A program made the position numbers and the translations under genes. A stretch of 64,000 bases of DNA, taken from contig NC_073693.1 of assembly GCF_029784155.1 (NCBI RefSeq), positions 165,593,104-165,657,103 of the forward strand, written 5' to 3'. The number at the start of each line of letters is the position of its first letter. The first letter of the stretch is position 1. Source of the DNA: Uranotaenia lowii. Its lineage: Eukaryota > Arthropoda > Insecta > Diptera > Culicidae. Shown piece after piece: positions 10,772 to 23,119 of the stretch. The notes under the pieces were generated by a model. It saw only the letters and a program-made list of their open reading frames with translations. It searched no databases and was not told the origin of the DNA.

Positions 10772-13000
10772 GTATTCGTTTTTACTCATGCGGACCTCGA
10801 ATCAGATCACCTTCCAGTAACTTTTTCTCTATCAAAAATCCCATTGAAAACCCAACAACATTTAACTTTCAAAACGCTGACTGGAAGCGATATAGGAATT
10901 TTATTGAACGTAATTTAGATGTAAACGTTCCACTGAATTCAATAGAAGATATTGATTTTGCTGTAGAAAATTTGACAACTTCAATAGTGAATGCTAAAGC
11001 CGCTTCAATACCCAAAGTTAAACAGAAATGGAATCAACCTTTGATCGATGATGATCTTCAGTTTTTGATATGACTGAAAAACTTTCGTCGTCGCCTATAT
11101 CAACGTACTAGGGATCCTTATTCGAAATTTATTTATTGCGACCTTCAAAATGAGATCAAACGTCGTTTCAATTTCATTCGTAATGAAAATTTTGCTAAAG
11201 CAGTAGAGGACATAAAACCCAACTAAAAGCCATTTTGTTAATTAACTAAAATTCTGAAAAAGCCCCAGAAGCCAATTCCTACTTTGAAAGATGGAGATCA
11301 ACTTCTTTTAACTAACGCAGAAAAAGCTCAAAAATTAATCTAACAGATCGAGTCTGCTCATGATTTGAATTTAAACTTTGTTAGTCCAATTGATGCTCAA
11401 ATTTCCCTTGAATTTGATGATATTCTTTCTTAGTAAAATGTATTTGAAAGTTCTTGTGAGACAAATATTGATGAACTTGAATTCATTTTCAAAAAAATTA
11501 ATAATACGAAAGCTCCGGGGAAGATGAGATTTTTTATATTCTTATTAAAAAGTTGCCTGAAGGCACTTTAATTTTTTTAGTTCAAATCTTCAATAAATGT
11601 TTTCACTTGGCATATTTTCCCAATAAATGGAAAAAAGCGAAAGTGACTCCAATTTTGAGACCTGGAAAAAGTGCTTCAGAGAGTTCAAGTTATCGACCAA
11701 TTAGTTTGCTTTCTTCTTTAGGTAAACTATTTGAGAGAGTTATTTTGAATAGAATGATGATTCACATTAATCAGAATTCTATATTCCCTGATGAACAATT
11801 TGGTTTTTGTCAAGGACATTCTACTACACATCAACTTTTGAGTGTAACTAATATGATTAACGCTGTCCAATCTGAAGGTTATTCAACTGGTGTTGCTCAT
11901 CTAGATATTGAAAAAGTATTTGACAGTGTTTGGCACAAAGGTTTAGTAGCTAAATTAGCTAAATAAGCTATCAAAATTCATGCTCTGAAAGGACACCCAT
12001 TAGAGCTGGTGTTCCTCAGGGCAGTATACTTGGGCCAATTTTATACAATATTTTTACTTCTGATCTTCCTGATGTACCAGAAGGAAAAGGTAGAAGATTA
12101 TTTGCTGGAGACACTTTGCTTTCTGCCAAAGGTAGGAATTTATCTAAGAGTGGTACGCAGTAGATTGCAAAAAAATTAAATTCCTTTTTTAATTACTTGA
12201 AAATGAGGACAATTTCTCCAAACGCTTCAAAAACTCAACTTATTTTATTTCTCCATAAGCCAAGAGCGGATTTTCTAAAACCTAATGTAAATCATTCCAT
12301 AACTTTTAATGGGGTTTCATAAGAATGGTCTGATTACGTGAAGTACTTAGGACTCACACTTGATCGGAATCTTACTTTTAAAAATCACATTGAAGATAGT
12401 CAATCTAAATGTAATAAATACACTAAATCTCTTTATTCTCTCATCAACAGGAAATCCCAACTGTGTCTGCGAAATAAGTTATTTATCTACAAACAGGTGT
12501 TCCGACCAGCGATAATGTATGCAGTTCCGATTTGGTCTAGCTGCTGCGCGACGAGGAAGAAAGCCATCCAGAGGATTCAGAACAAGGTTCTGAAAATGAT
12601 TTTGCGGCTTCCACCTTGGCACAGCACCCAAGATCTTCATCGGATTGCGGGCATTGAATCTATCGAAGAGATGACCAACAACATCATCTCCAACTTCAGA
12701 GGCAAATCGATGCAGTCTTCCATCGCAGAGATTCGTTCTCTCTACAATTAGTTTAATTTTAGGATAGTTTTAGTTTTTAGTTGTAAGTTTAAAATATTTT
12801 TGACATTACAGGATGTTCTCCTACAAAAAAAAAGTCTTGATTGTGCTCAGCAAATTTAAGTCGAAAAAATAAACTTTAGTGATTAGTAAACTATAGGGCT
12901 CTGGGCAGTTCATTATTGAACTGAACACCTAATTTAATGTAATAATGTTATATAAATGTAATGATGAATTGGTACGAATAAAGACATATTTGAAAAAAAA
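10772..13000 (+). mobile_element. Jockey-like LINE, 5' truncated, with poly-A end
   Basis: This begins within the endonuclease C-terminus, readable as ESDHLPVTFSLSK (about 10795-10835), and runs through a complete but broken reverse transcriptase to a 3' UTR. It ends in A-rich sequence at about 12992-13000, after an AATAAA signal at 12977. The jockey-type assignment follows from the SDHLPV and SYRPISLLS motifs and the short C-terminal domain. Confidence 0.85.
10795..12751 (+). pseudogene. Endonuclease tail and reverse transcriptase of the Jockey-like LINE
   Basis: After the endonuclease C-terminus, a linker (about 10850-11500) contains four in-frame stops. The reverse transcriptase then reads NNTKAPG (about 11503), KWKKAKVTPILRPGK (11630), SYRPISLLSSLGKLFERV (11690-11745), EQFGFCQGHSTTHQL (11800), LDIEKVFDSVWH (11905) and, after a frame change, AGVPQGSILGPILYN (12010-12050). 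The catalytic box reads FAGDT where FADDT is expected, so one catalytic aspartate is glycine. The thumb and C-terminus are intact from 12338 to the stop at 12751 (KYLGLTLDRNLTFKNHI and onward). The original element would have been active; this copy is not. Confidence 0.85.
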
Positions 13001-13051
13001 AGCTCACCAGTAAAATATACGCAATAGGGTGATAAAATCATTGACATAATA

Positions 13052-13267
13052 TTGGGACCGCTAGCGAGGAGAATTTTGAAAAATTTCGTAATGGACAGCA
13101 AACTCTGGCAGGTTTTCAACCAAAAACTGTTCGTTGAGTATTTAGTCTCGTCTGTTCTTAAAGGAGATGAAAAAAAGATAAAAAAAATTGGATCTCTAGC
13201 ATTTGAGGTGGCTGATGATCTGTGGAAGCTCATAACGATTGACACGATGAAGCATAGCAAAGGGTGA
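13052..13267 (+). CDS. Small open frame of unknown status
   Basis: A 71-codon frame from ATG at 13052. Its composition is lysine- and leucine-rich (for example LKGDEKKIKKIGSLAFEVAD) and it could pass for protein, but I recognise no family. It runs into the start of a dispersed repeat near 13252, and an overlapping minus-strand frame is also open. It is most likely a chance frame or a relic of an unidentified element. Confidence 0.15.
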   Translation: MGPLARRILKNFVMDSKLWQVFNQKLFVEYLVSSVLKGDEKKIKKIGSLAFEVADDLWKLITIDTMKHSKG

Positions 13268-13613
13268 CTACACACATATTGCATTTGATGATACACATGG
13301 TACAACAAATAATGAAAACCAGCAGAAGATGCCAAAATGAGAATCTGGATTCAATTCTCATTTCAAATGTTGATTTTGAAGACTAGTGTGGTACCATATG
13401 GCACACCGCGACAAGTCAATGTAATCATGGTAGAGAAAATCTGAAACAGTAAAATAACTTTTTAGGTGCAGAGAACTCATACGACCCATAAAGCTGTTTC
13501 TGATAGGAATGGAAAGGGTGCAATTGAGGGAATCCTACATGGCAAATAGGATTGATGAATGATATAATGAATGAAACATGAAACAATCTCAACAAAGTTC
13601 CTCGTCAAGAGTG
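13252..13613 (+). repeat. Dispersed repeat family D2, copy 1
   Basis: Directly repeated at 32630-33000. Shared words in the same order include GGGTGACTACACACAT, AGATGCCAAAATGAG, ATCTGGATTCAAT, AGTGTGGTACCAT, GACAAGTCAATGTAATCA, GCAGAGAACTCATACGACCC and ATCCTACATGGCAAATAGGA. The copies have diverged by point changes and small indels. No target duplications or coding frame were identified. Confidence 0.75.
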
Positions 13614-14695
13614 TTGAATCTTCTAACATTTTCCAATCGAAGCAATCCAATTTGCCCCTAGTTCGGGGGACAAAATATTCATAAGGCAATTTGTATAAGC
13701 TTGTTGTCAAATTGGTTTCGCTGTTTGAGTTTTTTCACAACAACTCCACAGGATAAGGTCACTTATCTATCACTTGCACTAAGACAACATAATCTTTCTA
13801 TCCCAAATCCCAATTGACCACTTTTTGTAACAGAAGGATCCGGCACTCCGAGCGTAAATTTACAGTTAAACTTACCATTGAACTCATGGGATTCCACAAT
13901 ACCAAATTCATATGTGCATCAATAACTTGTTTTTTTTTTAAAACAATCACTTCAGGCCCATTGGATGAAAAATGAAATCCAAGTACCGACACGAACAACA
14001 ACGCCCCAATCAAGCAAGGTTCTATCGACTCCAGGAGGCAAATCAACGTCTCCGAAAGACCATGTCCTTAAACTTGGAGCACTTATTTCGGTGGCCATCA
14101 TTGCTGTTAACATCCGGCCACACATTGATACCACTAAATTTCAATTTATTTAGATTGACTGAATTAAAAAATGAAAATTATTGGACTTATTAGAAAAGCG
14201 AAAAAAACGCGTGCGGTGTCACTTAGGCATCGCCTACTCAGTTTCCCACATTGGAGCCAAAGGGGTTTTTTTTAATTCTTTATTTGAAACGGCTCATACG
14301 ATTATGTTTTAAGGAGAGCCAAAGGGGTTAAAGTGCATAAAAGCCAAGTCCGAAAAAACACGTTTTGAAATTGTTGGTCATTTACGATTCTATTTTCGTT
14401 ATGAACGTAAAAGAATATAAATTTAATTCTAGAAATCTAAAAAACACGAGATACAGTTTGAAATATGTATGTATGAAGGATCATTCGGAATTTTCAACTT
14501 ATAATCGATAATTTTTGCAGTCAAATAAACTCCTTTGGCTCTGAAGGTCTCAAATATTTAAAAAAATTCAGCATATTTAAAAAAAAATCAGCATATTTCG
14601 AGATCAACAATGTTTACCTTAAATTTTATTTTTAGTGTACAATGATTAAAAAAAAGAACCTACTAATTCACTTATTTATTTTTCTCAATTTTCAG
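13614..14695. other. Unassigned, with weak minus-strand open frames
   Basis: Between about 13800 and 14134 the sequence is GC-richer and both strands stay open for 60-80 codons. One example is a minus-strand frame around WSFGDVDLPPGVDRTLLDWG. I do not recognise a family, and the frames are too short to call a gene. The rest is AT-rich and featureless. Confidence 0.3.
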
Positions 14696-14720
14696 ATAAT
14701 AATAACGGTCGTCATATCAG
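14696..14720 (+). other. Candidate 25-nt micro-exon
   Basis: A pyrimidine-rich tract ending TTTTCTCAATTTTCAG is followed by 25 nt and then a strong donor, CAG followed by GTAAGAA. The tract, acceptor and donor are all close to consensus. No partner exons can be identified nearby, so this is only a splice-signal coincidence until transcript evidence exists. Confidence 0.2.
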
Positions 14721-15059
14721 GTAAGAAAACATTTTCAGTCAGTTGAAAGAAGAAGCAATTGAATGTCAGTAAAAGCCATTGAATAAAAAACAAAACAATT
14801 CATTCACTGAACTCAGCTGGTATTCTCACGGAACCGTTCAATGTAATGACTTTGTAGCAAGTGATGTCAATGTCAGAAATGTCATTGAAATCCTCCTTGA
14901 AATAATTGTTTTTTGAATGTTTCTGTGGCAAAAAACCGCCACCACTCTTTCGAAACCATTTTTTGATCCAAAACCCAAGCGCGGTTTCTCACCGGAATTG
15001 CGAGGAAAAATGAACGACCGAACGAACGAATGAATGAATGCAAATTTATGCAAATGCAA

Positions 15060-15310
15060 GCAAAAGTCCTCGAGCGTCGTGTCGCGCGAGACTTCTAATT
15101 AAACAGTAATTTTTAGCAGCCACAATCCGGCCGGCTACCGTGTCCTGGCCTGGTTTGGGGTTTTGGAGGGAGCCCTGATGATGTTCGTAACCATCATCGA
15201 CCACTTCAAGCTAACCCTAGCCTGGTGCCACTGCCTGGGGGAAAAAAATTGGCAAAGCCACAACCGCAATCAATTTTTGTTTCCAGTATTTCGATCGCTT
15301 TGCCGAGGAT
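15060..15310. other. GC-rich island of unknown role
   Basis: About 15060-15240 is far richer in G and C than the surrounding DNA. On the plus strand one frame reads GYRVLAWFGVLEGALMMFV and stays open to 15348, but there is no clear exon boundary or known family. It could be unique host DNA such as a conserved intronic or promoter segment. Confidence 0.25.
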
Positions 15311-15551
15311 TAGTGATAATCAAATTTAAGCTAATCAGATTTAAATGATAAAACCTTTCTACGAGGAGATGCCTTATCAATTAGATGGCTCCTTAATATT
15401 TTAGATTTTTTGGGTGAAAGTGCTTTCAACCTTGAAATTTCTCCAATTGTATTGAATTTAGATGAGGTCTTATTAGAGCATTCAAAATTACATTTTTAAT
15501 AAGCAGTAATAAAGACAAAATAGAAAAATTATCATCACATTTCGGATTTCA

Positions 15552-17575
15552 GATTCAGATTCCAGAATAAGATTTCAGATTCAGATTTGGGATTCAGATT
15601 TCAGATTCAGATTTCAGATTTCAGATTTCAGATTTTAGATTTCAGATTTCAGATTTCAGATTTCAGATTTCAGATTTCAGATTTCAGATTTCAGATTTCA
15701 GATTTCAGATTTCAGATTTCAGATTTCAGATTTCAGATTTCAGATTTCAGATTTCAGATTTCAGATTTCAGATTTCAGATTTCAGATTTCAGATTTCAGA
15801 TTTCAGATTTCAGATTTCAGATTCGGATTTCAGATTCAGATTTCAGATTCAGATTTCAGATTCAGATTTCAGATTCAGATTTCAGATTCAGATTTCAGAT
15901 TCAGATTTCAGATTCAGATTTCAGATTCAGATTTCAGATTCAGATTTCAGATTCAGATTTCAGATTCAGATTTCAGATTCAGATTTCAGATTCAGATTTC
16001 AGATTCAGATTTCTGATTCAGATTTCAGATTTCAGATTTCAGATTCAGATTTCAGATTCAGATTTCAGATTCAGATTTCAGATTCAGATTTCAGATTTCA
16101 GATTCAGATTTCAGATTCAGATTTCAGATTCAGATTTCTGATTCAGATTTCAGATTTCAGATTTCAGATTCAGATTTCAGATTCAGATTTCAGATTCAGA
16201 TTTCAGATTCAGATTTCAGATTTCAGATTCAGATTTCAGATTCAGATTTCATATTCAGATTTCAGATTCAGATTTCAGATTCAGATTTCAGATTCAGATT
16301 TCAGATTCAGATTTCAGATTTCAGATTCAGATTTCAGATTCAGATTTCAGATTCAGATTCAGATTTCAGATTCAGATTTCAGATTCAGATTTCAGATTCA
16401 GATTTCAGATTTCAGATTCAGATTTCAGATTCAGATTTCAGATTCAGATTTCAGATTCAGATTTCAGATTCAGATTTCAGATTCAGATTTCAGATTCAGA
16501 TTTCAGATTCAGATTTCAGATTCAGATTTCAGATTCAGATTTCAGATTCAGATTTCAGATTCAGATTTCAGATTCAGATTTCAGATTCAGATTTCAGATT
16601 CAGATTTCAGATTCAGATTTCAGATTCAGATTTCAGATTCAGATTTCAGATTCAGATTTCAGATTCAGATTTCAGATTCAGATTTCAGATTCAGATTTCA
16701 GATTCAGATTTCAGATTCAGATTTCAGATTCAGATTTCAGATTCAGATTTCAGATTCAGATTTCAGATTCAGATTTCAGATTCAGATTTCAGATTCAGAT
16801 TTCAGATTCAGATTTCAGATTCAGATTTCAGATTCAGATTTCAGATTCAGATTTCAGATTCAGATTTCAGATTCAGATTTCAGATTCAGATTTCAGATTC
16901 AGATTTCAGATTCAGATTTCAGATTCAGATTTCAGATTCAGATTTCAGATTCAGATTTCAGATTCAGATTTCAGATTCAGATTTCAGATTCAGATTTCAG
17001 ATTCAGATTTCAGATTCAGATTTCAGATTCAGATTTCAGATTCAGATTTCATATTCAGATTTCAGATTCAGATTTCAGATTCAGATTTCAGATTCAGATT
17101 TCAGATTCAGATTTCAGATTCAGATTTCAGATTCAGATTTCAGATTCAGATTTCAGATTCAGATTTCAGATTCAGATTTCAGATTCAGATTTCAGATTCA
17201 GATTTCAGATTCAGATTTCAGATTCAGATTTCAGATTCAGATTTCAGATTCAGATTTCAGATTCAGATTTCAGATTCAGATTTCAGATTCAGATTTCAGA
17301 TTCAGATTTCAGATTCAGATTTCAGATTCAGATTTCAGATTCAGATTTCAGATTCAGATTTCAGATTCAGATTTCAGATTCAGATTTCAGATTCAGATTT
17401 CAGATTCAGATTTCAGATTCAGATTTCAGATTCAGATTTCAGATTCAGATTTCAGATTCAGATTTCAGATTCAGATTTCAGATTCAGATTTCGGATTCAG
17501 ATTTCAGATTCAGATTTCAGATTCAGATTTCAGATTGAGATTTCAGATTGAGATTTCAGATTCATATTTCACATT
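15552..17575. repeat. Satellite of 7-bp and 13-bp units (TTTCAGA / GATTTCAGATTCA)
   Basis: This is about 2 kb of uninterrupted tandem repeat. The first part (about 15603-15822) is pure 7-bp TTTCAGA. From about 15823 it becomes a 13-bp unit made by joining TTTCAGA to TTCAGA, running with few changes to about 17560, then degenerating. Shared variants such as TTTCTGATT (about 16011 and 16134) and TTCATATTC (about 16247 and 17047) recur, suggesting block duplications within the array. The plus strand has almost no stops because neither unit length is divisible by three and neither contains one, so the 184-codon frame at 15587-16141 is an artefact. Confidence 0.97.
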
Positions 17576-17989
17576 TCAAATTTTAATTCAAATTTCAAAT
17601 GCAAATTTCTTAAATTCTGATTCAAATCTTTTTGACGATAACAGTTTCAATAAATTTCGGCTCTGATTTGATTTTTAAGAATTCATTTTGGTCCAGAAAA
17701 TTGAACGCTGATTTGAAATTCTCATCCTCATCTCGATTCTCGTTCCACTGAAAGCAAAGATTGAAATTTAAAATTTTCGAAAAAAAAACAAAGTTTATTT
17801 CGAAGAATAACAGACATCTATTATATAAAATTCTCTTGTAACGGTGTTTGTAGTACTACTCCTCCGAAATGGCCCAAACGATTCAAATGAAATTATTTTT
17901 AGAATATTCTGTAGCCATGCGAATCGGTTTATACCGAATAAAAATAACAGAAAGTCGCATAAATTGTCCGCAATAAGTTAATTTGTAGT
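17576..17989. other. Degenerate satellite edge and unassigned DNA
   Basis: From 17560 to about 17640 the array decays into AATTTCAAAT-like words. The remainder includes a segment around 17820-17940 (TATATAAAATTCTCTTGTAA and following) that resembles interspersed-repeat sequence but cannot be assigned. Confidence 0.4.
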
Positions 17990-18600
17990 TTTTCGAAACA
18001 AATTAAAGTCATGACATCCATTTTCTCGAGATTTTTTTTTTCCTTTACGTGGTTTGTTTTTCGTCTCCATGGTCGAGGCGTCGCGAACACATGTCGCGAG
18101 AGCATAGTAACCATGGCATAGCATACTGATCAGTGAGAATATTTTGGCGCGTATTTCTCAACAAAGCATATTTTCAATGCAAGTGGTGGCGATATGAAGC
18201 CTTGAAGTAATTTGTTTTATTCTTGATTCCTAGCTCATTTCTACAGCACATGGTTATGAATGACGCCAATATGTGACTCAGGTTGACATTTTGCTGATCG
18301 AATAAAACATATAATATTTGTTTTGTCAAAATCTGAAATTGTAAAGTCAGGCATTCATTTTTAGAGATTTTCTTTTCTTCGAGGGGTTTGTTTTTCGTCT
18401 CCATGGGCGAGGCGTCGCTAGCAAACGTCGTTGCAAGATAATAGTAACCAAAGCATACTGTTCATTGATCGCTGGAAAAAATAAAAAATTAGGTGCCTAT
18501 TACTCAACCAAGTACCTATATTTCTTATGCACGTGGGGGCGATATGCAACCTAGATGTGTTTTTTTTTATTATTGCTTATTTGTACACAGCACTAGTGAA
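17990..18600 (+). repeat. Partial tandem duplication with a period near 334 bp
   Basis: The block containing GTTTGTTTTTCGTCTCCATG and then GCGAGGCGTCGC-like sequence appears at about 18052 and again at about 18386. Downstream words such as AATAGTAACCA and GGCGATATG also repeat. A third partial unit with ACAGCACATGG and AATGACGCC lies near 19078. No reading frame is conserved between units. Confidence 0.6.
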
Positions 18601-19150
18601 CCTGTATATAAGAGAAGTGACATCTGAAACACAAAATTCCAATCGAGCAAAAGAACTGTCAAAATCGATTCCAATCGATCCGAGCATTTTTTCGCAGAGT
18701 TTTTACCTTTCTTATTGAAAACTCAACTAAGGAAGGTATTGTGATTGTTGTTATAGTTCAAACAGATAAATTTTTTAGCTGGTCATATGAATTTATGATT
18801 ATGTGCAATTTTTTTCAATGCTTTGGTGAATCGTGTTTCTAGTTAGAAAACTAACTGATTATTAACGAAATTCAAGTCATTCATACCGTTTATCGCGATC
18901 ATTCGGGCATCGAGTTCAATGTTGTTTTGTTGGATTGAAGGAGCGTTCACTTTAGAGCTTGAACATTGAGCCAGAAAACAGTGCTGGGGATTTTTTGTCC
19001 AAGATTTCGACGATGTTGCCACATATTTTATTTTAAGAGGGATCAGATGTCGCTTCTCTTATATGAAGGTTCACTACACAGCACATGGTAAAAAATGACG
19101 CCTAAATGTGACACGGATTGATATTTTATCGATCGAGTCAAAACCATATG
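18579..19150. repeat. Inverted repeat pair
   Basis: Arms of about 40 bp at 18589-18627 and 19044-19083 are reverse complements with a few mismatches (ATATAAGAGAAGTGACATC against its counterpart). The spacer is about 420 bp with no coding content. This may be a decayed foldback element. Confidence 0.45.
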
Positions 19151-21329
19151 AACAATTTCAAATATTAAAACCATTTTTAATTTGTGTTAATTTAAGTAGT
19201 AAATTGTTGTTCAGAAATATGAATTTGGAAAAGATAAATATGAAATAATGTTATGACACTTTGCAGACGTTTGAAAATAAGAAATTGGGAAGCTTTACAT
19301 TCAATTTCGTATAATCCAATACGCCCAGAACGCTAAACCCATTAACTGAACAAGAGTCTATTCTATTCTATTTTGTTTATTTATAGATTTTAACCAACTT
19401 GGTCAATCGTCCTCTCATTAAGAGTCTGTTTTTGAAATAGATTAGATAGGATTGAACTATTTGATTTTTTGCAAACGTTAATTGAAGTTATCAATAAAAT
19501 AATCTACTTTTTAATAACAAAAGTGAGGATATGCATTTCCGGAAGAATTTTCAATTGAGAAAGTAGACTAGAGCAAGTGCAAACTATCAATTTTTACAAA
19601 AAAAGTACTCATTATTTCTTCATCTAAAAATTGTTGGGCCCAAAAAAAAAAATTTGTTAAATAAACTTAATTCTATTTTTAAAATCATTCACCAAAAAAC
19701 TGTTTACATGTTTACTGTTTGTTTGCACACACAATTCAAGTACAAACTTAACATGAAAAGTGTGTTTTTGTTTTACATATTTTGGCTATATAGAAGAGAT
19801 TTTTGATTCACTTTTTTGTTGAATAGTTTTTTGTGATTGATATTGCAAAGGCAGCAGATTTTTATGATGAACTTTTAATATGACCTGAAAGTGTTAAAAA
19901 TAATATTAATTCCTGTAATTTCTCAGGTGGAATAAGTGAAAACGCGCCATTTAGCCATGAAACATCTGCAATTTAAGAATTTTATCTCCAAAATGGCCAG
20001 AAAGGATATCCCGAGTGTTGAATCTGGAGCGGATATTCAAAATTATTGTAAATGTCTTTGTTAATCGAGGTCTTTTGGTTGAACAGCATTCAGTGAAATC
20101 GAAGTACCAAGCATTAATTTATTCCGGAGAAAAACTTAGGATATAGCAATGAAAGTTGATAAAACAGACAAACAAGAACAAGTATTAAATTCATTTTAAA
20201 GTCTTTCACTGACGCATCTGAAAAAGACCTATGTGTTTTCACTTGCCCCAATAAATGGGACAAATGTATACTTCGATATGTCCTTTTGTCAACATAACTA
20301 CTATTTTTTTTTTAAATATTACTTTATTCAGAGAATATGAAAGTTGAACTGTGGTGATATTCGTTAGGATTTGACCGGTGTTTCATTTTTGAAAATTAAG
20401 ATTTACAGTAAAAAATTAAGGTTTTGTTTATATGATAATTTTCAGGAAACAAAATGAGCTCATGAAACCATCGAAGCCTGAACAGATTATTTCTTTTCGA
20501 TCTATTAAATTTAAAAAAAAAATCTACTTTTCAATTAAATGTCATTAAATCTTAAAAATATAACGTAATCCTAAATGAAATCGCAGATCACCAGCAACAA
20601 TCTTCAGGAAATTTTGAAATCAGAACTGCTTCAATTAAAATCTTTTAAATAATGGGTGAATATATATAAACATATGTTTTCCTCTTTTCAAAACCAATCG
20701 TTTCTTTGATTCATCGGGTTAAAGTTCAAAGGAATTAATTTGCAATTTTTGCTCGAATAAATAAAAAGGAATTTGCAATACACAATATCGCCAGAGTGAA
20801 TGCCACGACAAGTGCTGTTTGGGAACAATTTAAGTTGAAATGTGTAAAGTCTTTAACTTAATAATCAGGCGAATCATTTTGGAAATGATTTTGGTGAAAA
20901 TATGAATTTTAATTCAAACTGCTTCGAAGGATGGGGATGGTGAATAAAAAGCTGTTTGAAAATGGTTAGTAAAAAATCTTTTCTTATGTTTTTTTATTTC
21001 TTCAGCTCTAAAAAATACACCATACAAAGCTAATTGAGAGCTGAAAGCGCTGCGTTAGGCAAAATATTCGGCAAATACTCCCAAAATTGTCCCGATATTA
21101 AAAACAATATAACAAAACGGAATAAATTTACTGAATGGAATACAGCAAATGAAACATACATGTTATCAACATACAGTTATTCATTGAACAAGTTACAAAA
21201 ATTGAATTTGAAAAGACCCGTTGAGTTTAAATTCTTTGGTTTAATTTTAATAGAATTGAGCGGGACGACTCAAGTAAAGGGAAAGAAGGGAAATGTAAAG
21301 AAAACTAGGAAAATTAGAAAATGGACGCC
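19151..21329. other. Unassigned AT-rich sequence
   Basis: I see no gene or recognisable element over about 2.2 kb. The 100-codon frame at 21034-21336 is lysine- and asparagine-rich and shows no motif. It leads directly into a Helitron-type 3' end, so this DNA could be the interior of a non-autonomous element. Confidence 0.35.
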
Positions 21330-21371
21330 GAATTGAACATGGTAAGACGAAGTTTACCGGGTCTGCTAGTA
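21330..21371 (+). mobile_element. Helitron-type 3' terminus
   Basis: The sequence CGAAGTTTACCGGGTCTGCTAG followed by T fits the CTRR-T ending of Helitrons, with GC-rich sequence just upstream where the terminal hairpin would sit. It parallels the end GGGATCAGCTAG at 48282-48293. No matching 5' end was found upstream, so only the terminus is called. Confidence 0.5.
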
Positions 21372-21392
21372 TATATATATATATATAAAAAG
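21372..21392. repeat. (AT)n microsatellite
   Basis: About ten AT dinucleotides immediately follow the Helitron-type terminus. Confidence 0.85.
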
Positions 21393-21593
21393 AAGAGGGA
21401 GGAAAAAACTATACAATTGTTCCCCGAAAAGTCAACCACCGAGAGCAATTAAAAGAAATCTTACAACAAAAAATGGCGGTAAACTTTCTAAAAGTCTTTC
21501 GGGCTAGGAAAATTTTTCGCTCCTATCAGCAACGATTGTCCCTGTCAGATGTTCGCTTTTGGTCCAGGAAAAGATGTTGACAATGGTGATGAC

Positions 21594-21645
21594 GGGGATG
21601 CTGATGCTGATGATGATGATGGTGGTGATGATGATTATGACAATC
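21594..21645. repeat. (GAT)n-type trinucleotide tract
   Basis: An imperfect GATGATG/GGTGATG tract in a locally GC-richer neighbourhood. Confidence 0.75.
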
Positions 21646-23119
21646 TCGCACTCGAAGACAAATTGCTTCTTGGCTAAAGTTTAGTCAAGTTCGGTTGCTG
21701 AACTGCCGGAAGGCACAAGTCCTGCTTGGCAATATGTAAGGGACACGGATTTCCCAGTGTCCCATGATAGGAATTGGAAACTTTTTCGGTCAAAGTTTTC
21801 AATGGTGGTGGCGCTTTCGGTATCTCGAACTTGAAATCGGGACGGGAGAGGCTTTGTAGTTCTTAGGACTTTGCTTCTGCTGCTGCTCTAGCTTTTCGGG
21901 TCAGAAAGCATCCGGAATAAGTGCTGAAAATTGGCGAACAGAAAAAGCAACAGCAACAAAAGTTGGCAAAATTAAGTAGAATTCCAAACAGAACCGAAAC
22001 CTACCTAAAGGGGACGAAAATTGACGACGTGTTAATAATTTTAAATCTCGAAGGAATGAAACTCTTTTAGCGAGATCATTTCGGATGAATTATTGACGAA
22101 AGTTTTTGGGTGGATTTTTTACATCCATTAGCTGCCTAAACAGGGCAAAGCTGATTGAGGGCGTTATAAATTAATTCAATACTTACTTCGGATTAAATTT
22201 ACCCGCTGGTGTGGGAATTTGTACCCAAACCAGGGATCCTGTACGAGATGAGATACGAAACTTACGTTCCTATTTTGATGTTTTATGAGATTGATTTTAA
22301 CTTTTCAAAACTGGTAATTAACTAAAAACATGGATATTTAAAGTTGCATTATGAGATCCAAAACAGTTTTCGTACTGCCCTGAGAAACTTACATATTTTG
22401 AAAAAAGCTAGCAAAAAGAACATACACTGGCGATGAAAACCGATCAAAATCGTTGCGTTTCCAGAGGTTTCTTAAACAGCTTATATGATTGAAAGTAGAA
22501 ATTATATTGACAAAATTTAAACAGCAGTTTGTTGAAAACAAATGATGAAGAACGAAAGAATTTTAATTTAAATCCGACATTTGTTTAAACTCATAGGTTA
22601 AAGGCCATAGCAAAAAGCAATCAAACTTTTAGAACAATGTTTCTTTATCTGAAAATATTATGGCGCATTTTACACAATGATATTTTTCATAACATATATA
22701 CCTAGTAAGCATTAGAAAATGTGATGTTTGTTCTTCAAATTCTATCATTTTTTGTTTAAAAATTTTCTTGTTTTGGTTGATAGGATGAAAGTTTTGTACA
22801 AGGTGTATGGCGAGCATCAGTCGAAATCGATTAACAAACATAAGGGTATACAAAGGTCAACGGCACTTTATAGCCTGAGGAATAGTAATCCGACCATTGT
22901 TCACATGTGTGTTCTTTCAAAACAAATAAACTATTCCAACATTTTGTACAGTTATTTTGAAATAAACACCTCTTGTAACGAGTCTTACAAGCGAAAAATT
23001 AGTGTTCGCACAAATTATAAGACATCGAAGTTTTAGGTGTAATTTCACCACACAGATTTCGCCACATCTTTCCCGTCGTCGGTTTTAATAAACGCTCAAG
23101 ATTAAGTTTGAATGTTGTA
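21646..23119. other. Unassigned, GC-richer at its left end
   Basis: About 21650-22050 is less AT-rich and looks like unique DNA, with short CTG-rich runs near 21870. No open frame of convincing coding quality is present. From 22100 to 23119 the sequence is AT-rich and unremarkable. Confidence 0.35.

Noticed and set aside
13798..14134. Possible conserved exon on the minus strand
   Set aside because: Short frames are open on both strands and the peptide shows no recognised domain or clear splice boundaries.
15587..16141. 184-codon open frame with a repeating DFRFQIQIS pattern
   Set aside because: It is a by-product of a stop-free tandem repeat whose unit length is not a multiple of three; all plus-strand frames are open, and there is no start context or unique sequence.
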